Of a stretch of DNA of 6,276 bases, positions 1 through 5,547 are shown in pieces. The notes under the pieces were generated by a model, which had not been told where the DNA came from, did not search any database, and saw only the letters and a list, made by a program, of their open reading frames with translations. Source of the stretch: Akkermansiaceae bacterium (GTDB lineage: Bacteria > Verrucomicrobiota > Verrucomicrobiia > Verrucomicrobiales > Akkermansiaceae). The number at the start of each line of letters is the position of its first letter. Position 1 is the first letter of the stretch. Both the position numbers and the translations under genes were made by a program. Where the stretch lies: positions 1-6,276 of the forward strand of contig JALZVD010000173.1 of the NCBI GenBank assembly GCA_023300205.1. The letters run 5' to 3'.

Positions 1-204
1 ATGGCCGCCATCCAACTCGGACCAAAAGGCAACGACCTACACTGGACCCCTAAAAGCGACGACGTCATCGCCGGCACAAAACTGCTCGAAAAAGATGGCA
101 CCCAAACTATCCAATTCACCCTGGACAAGCCTGGCAAATACCCATTCATCTGCTCCTTCCCTGGACACGCCACATCCATGAGAGGACACTTCATCGTGAA
201 GTAA
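1..204 (+). CDS. Azurin-type cupredoxin, C-terminal part (5' end outside window)
   Basis: This is the end of a type I (blue) copper protein, a family of periplasmic or envelope electron carriers. The visible 67 residues match the C-terminal half of azurin. A segment VIAGTKLL resembles azurin's VIAHTKLI, followed by beta-strand residues and the copper loop 'CSFPGH' with Cys51, His56 and Met60. The C-x4-H-x3-M spacing is the same as in azurin (Cys112, His117, Met121). The first copper ligand, a His on an earlier strand, and any signal peptide must lie before base 1. The reading frame is open to the window edge, so the ATG at base 1 is probably an internal Met. In PVC bacteria such domains occur either alone or at the end of larger dehydrogenase or heme-binding proteins, and the window cannot tell which this is. 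The gene ends at TAA 202-204, just ahead of a strong terminator. Confidence 0.88.
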   Translation: MAAIQLGPKGNDLHWTPKSDDVIAGTKLLEKDGTQTIQFTLDKPGKYPFICSFPGHATSMRGHFIVK

Positions 205-227
205 CTGAATCCAACATACTCATCTTC

Positions 228-262
228 AGCTCTGTTAGATTAATCTAGCAGAGCTTTTTTTT
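228..262 (+). terminator. Rho-independent terminator of the cupredoxin gene
   Basis: Bases 228-255 form a near-perfect inverted repeat centred between 241 and 242. AGCTCTG pairs with CAGAGCT, then one T-G wobble, then TAGA pairs with TCTA around a TTAA loop. A run of eight T (255-262) follows directly on the plus strand. It lies 24 bases after the cupredoxin stop. The stop codon and last codons of the convergent DUF4328 gene (245-262, minus) sit inside it. No T-run follows the hairpin in the leftward direction, so it should terminate mainly rightward transcription. Confidence 0.88.
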
Positions 263-928
263 AGTATATTTCCCCGCGGCCAATTCAACCATTTGCGCAT
301 TATTAATCCTTGCTATAATTCTCTCCAAGCAACCAGCTGCCAAGATAATACTCAACAGTGAAAACATTCCAATGTTAAGCAACCCCACCACATCATCCTT
401 ATCAATAACCCTGTCTGCGCGCACCAATAAATTACTCAATATCCAGAAGACCCACCAACACCGATAGAGAGCTTTCTTCTGAAATGAGCCACTCGTATGT
501 ATTTCTATTTCAGTCATCGCCTCATAAGGCTTCCACAAATTAATGAAGGGAATACAGTAATAACCCACCGCCCAACATCGTGTGATACTCGGATTCATTT
601 TTAGTTTCTTGAGCACCCATGCATTATTCATTGCCCTGTATGTCCAAAATGCAACGCAGATAACAGCAACCCAATAAGAAGACTCATAAATAGTTTCAGC
701 CAAAGCCACTCTGTTCATCTTCGCCCCATCCCAACTTAACAACATACCCGTTTCTTCGAACTCTGTGGACATCTGAAAATACATAATCATTGTATACACC
801 GCTGAAACAATGACACAGATTAAGAAAACCCTACATAGCCGCGAAATCACCCTCGTATTTAGTAAGCCATTCACTTGCTGATTAGGGATAGCTTCTGGAG
901 TTTGATATGGATTTACTGGCTCACTCAT
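245..928 (-). CDS. DUF4328 domain-containing multi-pass membrane protein
   Basis: The 227-residue product is an integral membrane protein of unknown function, recognised as DUF4328-like from its pattern. That pattern is 'FWTYRAMNNA' (94-103), the Met-Asn-Pro turn after it, the core 'YCIPFINLWKPYEAM' (124-138), and the Trp-rich 'CWWVFWILSNLL' (157-168). Hydrophobic segments lie near residues 28-51, 80-98, 117-131, 156-170 and 183-204, giving about five membrane passes. The short polar N-terminus starts MSEPVNPYQTP, a style common in PVC-group membrane proteins. The start at 928 (ATG) has only a weak AGG about five bases upstream (minus TTAGGTAATC). The C-terminus, KKKLC, is encoded by the A-tract and hairpin arm of the facing cupredoxin terminator. 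The gene is divergent from the amidohydrolase with 30 bases between them. The family's biochemical role is unknown, and nothing here adds to it. Confidence 0.87.
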   Translation of the reverse strand: MSEPVNPYQTPEAIPNQQVNGLLNTRVISRLCRVFLICVIVSAVYTMIMYFQMSTEFEETGMLLSWDGAKMNRVALAETIYESSYWVAVICVAFWTYRAMNNAWVLKKLKMNPSITRCWAVGYYCIPFINLWKPYEAMTEIEIHTSGSFQKKALYRCWWVFWILSNLLVRADRVIDKDDVVGLLNIGMFSLLSIILAAGCLERIIARINNAQMVELAAGKYTKKKLC

Positions 929-945
929 GATTACCTAACGTAATC
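929..945. promoter_or_regulatory. Inverted repeat in the 30-bp divergent intergenic gap (possible operator)
   Basis: GATTAC (929-934) and GTAATC (940-945) are exact reverse complements separated by five bases, CTAAC. The repeat fills half of the 30-base gap between the starts of the DUF4328 gene (928, -) and the amidohydrolase gene (959, +). A dimeric regulator could bind here and affect both genes, or the repeat could be chance. I could not identify convincing -35/-10 pairs for either gene. Their promoters would have to lie partly inside the opposite coding region. Confidence 0.25.
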
Positions 946-958
946 TCACACTGAAATA

Positions 959-1960
959 ATGACCAGAACTAAGCCAACATCTACACTCAGAAAAATAGAC
1001 TGCCATGTCCACATCGTCGGAGACGGATCTTCGGGTAGCGACTGCTGGTTTCAACTCCCCGGTCTTTGGAAAAAATTCCTAGGCCGCATGATGATCAAAG
1101 GAGTCGGCCTCCCTACATCCGCCCTAAAAACAGGCCTTGATGAACTCTACGCAAACAACCTGCTAGAAAACATCAGAGAAAGCCAGCTCGATGCAGCAGT
1201 CATCCTCGCCCAAGACATCCCCTACACACACAATGGCGAAAAAATACCAGACGAAGCCCAGTTCTACGTCCCAAATGAATACGTAGCTAATCTCGCTAAA
1301 CAAAACCCTGAATTCATCCCCGCATGCTCCATCCACCCCGGAAGACCAGACGCCATGGATGAACTAGAAAAATGTATCGAAGCAAAAATGCCAGTCCTCA
1401 AACTCCTCCCAAACTGCCTGAACATCGACTACATGGACAAGAAATATATCCCCTTCTGGGAGCGTATCGCAGAAGCTGGAATCATTCTCCTTACCCATAC
1501 GGGCGGTGAAATGACCGTCAAAGTCTATGACCCTAGCTACGGTGACCCTAAGAAACTAGAAATACTCCTAGACTGTGGCGTCACCACCATCGCCGCACAC
1601 TCAGCCGGGCGTAGCGCCATCTTTGATGATGACTGGACCAGCGACTTATTAAAACTATTCAAACGCTTCCCCCACCTCTACGGAGACAACAGCGCCCTAA
1701 GTAGCATCAACCGCGCACGCACACTCAAACACATTCTCCCCGTAGAAATACAACCCCGTATCATCCACGGCAGTGACTACCCAGTCCCCGTTTCAGGTCT
1801 GGGCCCCATGCTTATGGGACAACTCTCTTGGAGCGATTACCGTAAAACAGGAAAAATCAAAAACATTATCGAACGCGACTACCAACTAAAACAAGGAATA
1901 GGATTCTCCCAAGACACATTCACTAAAATGGATCAATTACTCCAGAAATTAGGGAAATAA
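959..1960 (+). CDS. Amidohydrolase-2 family metal-dependent hydrolase
   Basis: This 333-residue protein belongs to the Amidohydro_2 branch (COG2159-like) of the amidohydrolase superfamily, TIM-barrel enzymes that use a divalent metal for hydrolysis or decarboxylation. Expected metal-site residues are visible: His16 and His18 in 'DCHVH' on the first strand, His180 in 'ILLTHTGG', His214 in 'IAAHSAG', and Asp273 in 'HGSDYP'. 'PVLKLLPN' with Lys148, followed by the Asp-x5-Pro-Phe stretch (160-166), corresponds to the family's 'KLHP' strand region. There is no signal peptide, so it is probably cytoplasmic. The ATG at 959 is the first start after an in-frame TAA at 941-943, and the next Met lies beyond the HxH motif, so this start is firm. 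There is no clear Shine-Dalgarno sequence, so initiation may be leaderless or SD-independent. Substrate cannot be told; neighbouring genes give no pathway clue. Confidence 0.88.
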   Translation: MTRTKPTSTLRKIDCHVHIVGDGSSGSDCWFQLPGLWKKFLGRMMIKGVGLPTSALKTGLDELYANNLLENIRESQLDAAVILAQDIPYTHNGEKIPDEAQFYVPNEYVANLAKQNPEFIPACSIHPGRPDAMDELEKCIEAKMPVLKLLPNCLNIDYMDKKYIPFWERIAEAGIILLTHTGGEMTVKVYDPSYGDPKKLEILLDCGVTTIAAHSAGRSAIFDDDWTSDLLKLFKRFPHLYGDNSALSSINRARTLKHILPVEIQPRIIHGSDYPVPVSGLGPMLMGQLSWSDYRKTGKIKNIIERDYQLKQGIGFSQDTFTKMDQLLQKLGK

Positions 1961-1988
1961 AAAAGCCACCGCAATACAGCGATGGCTT
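1959..1988 (-). terminator. Rho-independent terminator for the leftward genes
   Basis: Bases 1963-1968 (AAGCCA) pair with 1983-1988 (TGGCTT). After one C-A mismatch, 1970-1972 (CGC) pair with 1979-1981 (GCG) around a six-base loop, AATACA. Read leftward, the hairpin is followed by six T, complementary to A1959-1964, then ATTT. Read rightward it is followed by A's, not T's. It therefore fits best as the terminator of the minus-strand HhH gene ending at 2024, and of any leftward read-through from the upstream unit. Its T-run overlaps the stop codon of the amidohydrolase gene. It may end rightward transcription only weakly. Confidence 0.8.
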
Positions 1989-2023
1989 AAAAATGATGTT
2001 CTGAATCAATCAGTAAAAAAGAA

Positions 2024-2641
2024 TTACTTGAGTGATTTGAAATACTTCACAATATCCGTGAATTTCTTTTCACCGACACCAGTTACATTTCCAAGATCAG
2101 TAACCTCCTTGTATGGACGCGCTGCCTTAATATTAGCAATCGTCTTATCACCCAAACCTGGAACCTTGATCAAATCAGCGCTAGTCCCCTTATTCAAAGT
2201 ACTAAGCATTGTTTTCTTTTGACCTGAAGATAACACCGCTGCAGATTTCTTAATCTTAGCCATTGTCGCTGCATTCGCTACAGTGACACCATTTCCTGAT
2301 GCCTTAGATGGAGTAGTAGACTTCTTAGCTGTTGAAGGCTTAGCCGTCGCACTCTTTTTCTTAGCTATCGTTGTGCTTTCTTTCTTAGAAGTAGCACTCG
2401 TTTTACTAGCCGCTTTCTTCGCATCTGCTGCTTTCTTTGCATCTGCTAACTTCTTTGCCGCAGCTGCTTTAGCCTTAGCCTTAGCCTCCGCCTCCTTTTT
2501 TAAAGCGCTGGCACTCTTCTTAGTAGCCTTCTCAGTACTTGCTTTCTTCTTAGAAGAACTTTTTTTCGTTGATGTCTCTGCTGCTAGAGCAAAACCTGTA
2601 GATACAGCAAAGGCTGTTAGGTAAGTAATTAATAATTTCAT
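2024..2641 (-). CDS. Secreted Lys/Ala-rich protein with C-terminal ComEA-like helix-hairpin-helix domain
   Basis: The 205-residue product has three parts. Residues 1-20 are a Sec signal peptide (MKLLITYLTA... ending ALA, with cleavage likely before AE at 21-22). Residues 22-115 are a disordered, very basic region of Lys, Ala, Ser and Thr, including two tandem ADAKKA units, resembling histone H1 tails. Residues 150-205 carry a pair of helix-hairpin-helix motifs, 'VPGLGDKTIANI' (160-171) and 'VTGVGEKKFTDI' (186-197), the layout of ComEA-type DNA-binding domains. The family binds DNA without sequence preference, and ComEA is the periplasmic DNA receptor in natural transformation. The signal peptide and basic tail suggest binding of DNA or other polyanions outside the cytoplasm; that is inference. 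No other competence gene is nearby, so the symbol comEA is not assigned. It has its own RBS and probable promoter and a terminator after the stop. Confidence 0.85.
   Translation of the reverse strand: MKLLITYLTAFAVSTGFALAAETSTKKSSSKKKASTEKATKKSASALKKEAEAKAKAKAAAAKKLADAKKAADAKKAASKTSATSKKESTTIAKKKSATAKPSTAKKSTTPSKASGNGVTVANAATMAKIKKSAAVLSSGQKKTMLSTLNKGTSADLIKVPGLGDKTIANIKAARPYKEVTDLGNVTGVGEKKFTDIVKYFKSLK
2412..2447 (-). repeat. Two 18-bp tandem units encoding ADAKKA
   Basis: Bases 2412-2429 and 2430-2447 are direct copies of an 18-base unit differing at one base (C2420 versus T2438). In the minus-strand gene they encode two ADAKKA units in the Lys/Ala-rich tail. A third, degenerate unit may follow at 2448-2465. 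A shorter run of three TTAGCC hexamers (2469-2486) encodes the neighbouring Ala-Lys alternation. The repeats look like low-complexity expansion by slippage inside the coding region. Confidence 0.7.
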
Positions 2642-2645
2642 ATCA

Positions 2646-2652
2646 CACCTTT
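2646..2652 (-). promoter_or_regulatory. Ribosome binding site of the HhH gene
   Basis: Minus-strand AAAGGTG lies four bases before the ATG at 2641. It is a reasonable Shine-Dalgarno match and fixes the start, which also gives a normal signal peptide. Confidence 0.6.
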
Positions 2653-2668
2653 AGACACCGTAAACATC

Positions 2669-2697
2669 ATTATAGTCACGTCTATTCCCACCTATTT
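2669..2697 (-). promoter_or_regulatory. Probable promoter of the HhH gene
   Basis: A perfect minus-strand TATAAT occupies 2674-2669, 27 bases before the ATG. That leaves room for a short leader with the RBS. The hexamer at the usual 17-base spacing (AAATAG, 2697-2692) is a poor -35 match, and a TTGTTA further out is 22 bases away, so the -35 is uncertain. The element sits in the 66-base gap after the serine hydrolase gene, which has no terminator of its own. The HhH gene may therefore be transcribed both independently and by read-through. Confidence 0.5.
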
Positions 2698-2707
2698 AAC
2701 AAAAAAT

Positions 2708-3841
2708 TTAAGCACCCATTAACCACTCCGAACTATAAAGAGCCCTGATCACATTCAAACTCTTCGCACCAGGTAAAACAGCAAGATCCATCTGGTTCAT
2801 CGTATAAGCAAAAGAAACCCCACACTCAGGATCTCCAAACGCATGACTCCCGCCAGCACCCGGATGACCAAAAGCCCCCAAAAATGGCCCATAATGCCCT
2901 CGTATCTTATCTCCCCCCCCTCCTAATGGATCCTTCTGAAAACCACAGGTAAAATGTGTTGGTGTACAGAGAACCATATCATCTCCCATCACCTGGCTAG
3001 AACCCATCCACTCCCGCACATCATCAGAAAAGCACTCAATCCTCCCAATACAAGCCTGATAAAATTTCGCCATTGCATCAGCTGTCGCAACACCTCCCAT
3101 CGCCGGTAACCCTGACTGCCAAGCCTTAGCGGTATTCATCTCATGCACACCATGCAGCCCCCTAGGTGAGCCAAACGCCCTCCTAACCAATGATCCTGCC
3201 TCATTAAACTCCTTATAAAACCCACTCTGCAACTCTTCCTTATCAGCTTTCCCTGGATACAAAGTAGCCACCCGATAATGCTCACGCTCAGGCAACCCAA
3301 TCCAGAAATCTAACCCAAGCGGATCAGCCACTCTCTCTCGCCAAACCTCACCAAGAGATTTCCCAGCTAATAATCGAACAGGCTTATCTAACAAAAATCC
3401 AAACGTCCTTGGATGATACCCATGACCACTTCCCAACTCCCAATTAGCAGACTGCCCCTCTATCGCATCAATCACCGCATCAAATTCAAAAACACTCGCC
3501 ACCTCATCCAGCGCAGCCAGACCACACTGATGCGACATCAACTCAGCAAAGCTCGCCTGCTGATTAGGGAACTCCTCCCACACCTGACAAACGCGCGACT
3601 CAGGAGTCAGTCCATTCTCATCTAGCAACATCAACAACACAGAAGCCGCAGGCCCTTTAGTCGCCGAATAAACAGGTACCAAAGTCTCATCATCCCACAC
3701 ACCTTGCCTTCCTTTATCACTCCAGCCATCAGCTAGATTCACCACCCTCTCTCCATCCCGCCACACACTCAGTGATGCCCCCAATTCTCCATACTCAGTA
3801 AAATTACGCTGAAACTCTCTTTCTATTCTCTCTAGATCCAT
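2708..3841 (-). CDS. Family VIII esterase / class C beta-lactamase-like serine hydrolase
   Basis: The 377-residue product is a PF00144-type serine hydrolase, close in pattern to EstB-like family VIII carboxylesterases, which share the class C beta-lactamase fold. The nucleophile motif is S59-A-T-K62 (SxxK) in 'VYSATKGPAA'. 'LMSHQCGL' (101-108) matches the common LLSHxSGL strand. Tyr142 in 'GYHPRTFGFLL' fits the YHxxTxG catalytic Tyr block, followed by 'DPLGLDFWIGLP'. 'HPGAGGS' (326-332) is the substrate-pocket segment near the end. No signal peptide is visible, unlike true periplasmic beta-lactamases, so a cytosolic esterase or peptidase-like role is more likely than antibiotic resistance. 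The ATG at 3841 directly follows the TAA of the GTPase gene, with an AGGAG six bases upstream, so translation is probably coupled. A G8 run occurs just before the last motif. Substrate unknown. Confidence 0.88.
   Translation of the reverse strand: MDLERIEREFQRNFTEYGELGASLSVWRDGERVVNLADGWSDKGRQGVWDDETLVPVYSATKGPAASVLLMLLDENGLTPESRVCQVWEEFPNQQASFAELMSHQCGLAALDEVASVFEFDAVIDAIEGQSANWELGSGHGYHPRTFGFLLDKPVRLLAGKSLGEVWRERVADPLGLDFWIGLPEREHYRVATLYPGKADKEELQSGFYKEFNEAGSLVRRAFGSPRGLHGVHEMNTAKAWQSGLPAMGGVATADAMAKFYQACIGRIECFSDDVREWMGSSQVMGDDMVLCTPTHFTCGFQKDPLGGGGDKIRGHYGPFLGAFGHPGAGGSHAFGDPECGVSFAYTMNQMDLAVLPGAKSLNVIRALYSSEWLMGA
2913..2920 (-). repeat. G8 homopolymer within the serine hydrolase coding region
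   Basis: Eight C on the plus strand give eight G in the coding strand, within GGA-GGG-GGG-GGA for four Gly at residues 307-310. It lies ahead of the 'HPGAGGS' motif (326-332). A one-base slip here would remove that motif. The reading frame is intact in this sequence. Confidence 0.7.
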
Positions 3842-5542
3842 TTAAATCTCCTGCTCTATTGCCTTCAGCATCAGGAACAACTCATTCCACTCTTCCAGCT
3901 GTGGCTCTAAATCCGCTTCCGCCTCAACAATATAACGTCGGATATTCTCAAACATCGGAAAATAAGCTGTGAAAAAATCCCTGACCCCATCCACATAATC
4001 TCCCTGAATCATTTCAGCCAAATGCAACCTTGCCGCCACAATCGTATCCGCATAATCATCAATCAATGCATCCTTAGTCTTTTTACCATACCATAGCATC
4101 CATAAAACCATCACTCCCCCTCCACCCAGAATAAAAAACGGTAACTTACTTTGCTCATCATCACTAAAATAACCTACCCCACCCGCGATAGCCACAAGAG
4201 CTAGAACAATCACAAGCGCGCTCTTTAAAACCTGCTGTCTCGCCACCATCATTCTATCTAGTAATCGACGTAGCTTTAGTAGCACCAATGCGTGGCGAGT
4301 ACTCTGCTCCATCTTATTAGAAAAATCAGCCACATTCTTTTCAAAACCTCGAGTATCAAAATCAACCACACTAACAGCCATTTTACGTTGCAGCTCAGGG
4401 CGCATCACATTCCAATGATCCTCACAATTTGAAAGCATCGTAAATGCTATTTCTCGCGCCCTAACAGAAGCCGCTTCACTCACTGATTCCTGCAATCGCT
4501 TCTCCACCACCACAGCTCCATCTCCCCTCGTAAACAGTGAGATTAATGTCCCCAAAATACCATTCTTCTTATTCGCATACTTCACCGTCGTATCCACTTG
4601 CTCACTGACCACGCTACCCAACTTATTCAGATTTTCGCGGGCGCTCTTCACCTCTGTCTCCCTAGCTCGCTCCACCTCAGCCTCTACTGCTTGAAGCACA
4701 TGCTTATCTCCCCGCAACGCTTGTGACCTATTCTGTATACTTCCTTCTAATCGATCAATCACCACCTTAGCTCCATCATACACCAACTTCAATGCACCTC
4801 TTCGCTCACCACTACTAGTGATCTTATTCTCTAAAATCTTCTCAAATTCTTCATACCCAGAGCTCTTCCATATCTTGCTATCTCTATAATTATGACTCCA
4901 AGCCTTAGCCGCAATACTCGCAGATAAACAATGAACAGTTAGCGCATACCCCACACGCTGCACACTAAGAGAACGTAAATGATCTAACAAAATAGGAATA
5001 TCTTCAGGCGGGCGTAGATCAACTTGCTGTAGGACCACCGCATTCTTTTTCCCCACTAACGCTCTCGTTTCCGTGATGAAATCCCAAGTCATCGACGCCC
5101 AAGGATTCGCCGTTGAAACCACCCATAAAACATAATCACAAGTAGGCATCAACTGCCTAACACGCTCCAGCTCCTGCTCATTAAGCTCACCAATTCCTCG
5201 TGTATCGATTAGCTCTAACTCACCTATCTCTGGAGCCCGATGATAACTAAAGCTCTCATCCTCTTTTTCAGAAGACAAAACTGATGCCCCAAACATCTGG
5301 ATCGCCTTAGAACCAGATCCAGGATCAATCAGATTCTTCCCCACCAAAGACGAGAGAAATGCAGACTTTCCACACGCTTTATCACCACAAACAAGAATCC
5401 GGAATCGACTAGTTAAACTCTGCCTTACAGAATCACTCTCTATCTCCTCATAAGACGCACCTATCCTGACAGCCAGCGTCTTTATCTGACCTACTATCGA
5501 CTCTAACCTTTTCCTAGTATCTAAATATTCCTCTCCCAGCAT
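3842..5542 (-). CDS. Dynamin-like GTPase with two transmembrane segments
   Basis: The 566-residue product has an N-terminal GTPase domain and a long helical membrane part. Visible motifs are the P-loop G53-DKAC-GKS60 (GxxxxGKS), G3 'DTRG' (113-116), and a G5-like 'LSAS' (206-209). The G4 position reads 'QQVD' (172-175) instead of N/TKxD, and no clear G2 Thr is seen. Residues about 260-435 are highly charged and helical, likely partly coiled coil. Two close hydrophobic segments, about 439-458 and 466-485, form a probable membrane hairpin. A further acidic helical tail (about 490-566) completes the stalk-like layout. This arrangement resembles bacterial dynamin-like or mitofusin-like proteins, which bind and remodel membranes; the specific role here is inferred. 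The ATG at 5542 lies five bases after the deacetylase stop and has no good SD, suggesting coupled translation. Other P-loop GTPases with membrane hairpins remain possible. Confidence 0.82.
   Translation of the reverse strand: MLGEEYLDTRKRLESIVGQIKTLAVRIGASYEEIESDSVRQSLTSRFRILVCGDKACGKSAFLSSLVGKNLIDPGSGSKAIQMFGASVLSSEKEDESFSYHRAPEIGELELIDTRGIGELNEQELERVRQLMPTCDYVLWVVSTANPWASMTWDFITETRALVGKKNAVVLQQVDLRPPEDIPILLDHLRSLSVQRVGYALTVHCLSASIAAKAWSHNYRDSKIWKSSGYEEFEKILENKITSSGERRGALKLVYDGAKVVIDRLEGSIQNRSQALRGDKHVLQAVEAEVERARETEVKSARENLNKLGSVVSEQVDTTVKYANKKNGILGTLISLFTRGDGAVVVEKRLQESVSEAASVRAREIAFTMLSNCEDHWNVMRPELQRKMAVSVVDFDTRGFEKNVADFSNKMEQSTRHALVLLKLRRLLDRMMVARQQVLKSALVIVLALVAIAGGVGYFSDDEQSKLPFFILGGGGVMVLWMLWYGKKTKDALIDDYADTIVAARLHLAEMIQGDYVDGVRDFFTAYFPMFENIRRYIVEAEADLEPQLEEWNELFLMLKAIEQEI
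3848..3852 (-). promoter_or_regulatory. Ribosome binding site of the serine hydrolase gene
   Basis: Minus-strand AGGAG, inside the last codons of the GTPase gene, is spaced six bases from the ATG at 3841. The stop TAA of the GTPase gene fills the last three of those spacer bases. This supports the chosen start and coupled translation of the two genes. Confidence 0.7.
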
Positions 5543-5547
5543 GAGAA

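Noticed and set aside
2028..2222. Plus-strand open frame opposite the HhH domain
   Set aside because: It lies wholly within the recognised HhH coding region, has no domain and no RBS.
2412..2486. CRISPR-like or mobile-element repeats
   Set aside because: The repeats are short, contiguous, in frame with a Lys/Ala-rich protein and have no spacers, so they are coding low complexity.
2283..2624. Open frame on the plus strand opposite the Lys/Ala-rich gene, giving a hydrophobic Ala/Leu/Phe-rich peptide
   Set aside because: It is the complement of repetitive Lys/Ala codons, which automatically yields Phe/Leu/Ala codons. The minus-strand gene has a signal peptide, an RBS and a recognisable HhH domain.
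2024..2641. Assigning the symbol comEA and a competence locus
   Set aside because: Only the HhH domain resembles ComEA. The long basic tail is atypical and no comEC, pilus or other uptake gene is in the window.
2691..2712. A/T-rich stretch after the serine hydrolase stop as a terminator
   Set aside because: Only TTAA-type self-complementary bases pair and no stable GC stem is present.
3413..3625. Plus-strand open frame inside the serine hydrolase gene
   Set aside because: It is antisense to a conserved catalytic domain and its product matches no family pattern.
2708..3841. Antibiotic-resistance beta-lactamase (AmpC) reading
   Set aside because: The SxxK and Tyr motifs are shared with esterases. 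There is no signal peptide, and the YHP and HPGAGGS blocks fit family VIII esterases better than AmpC.
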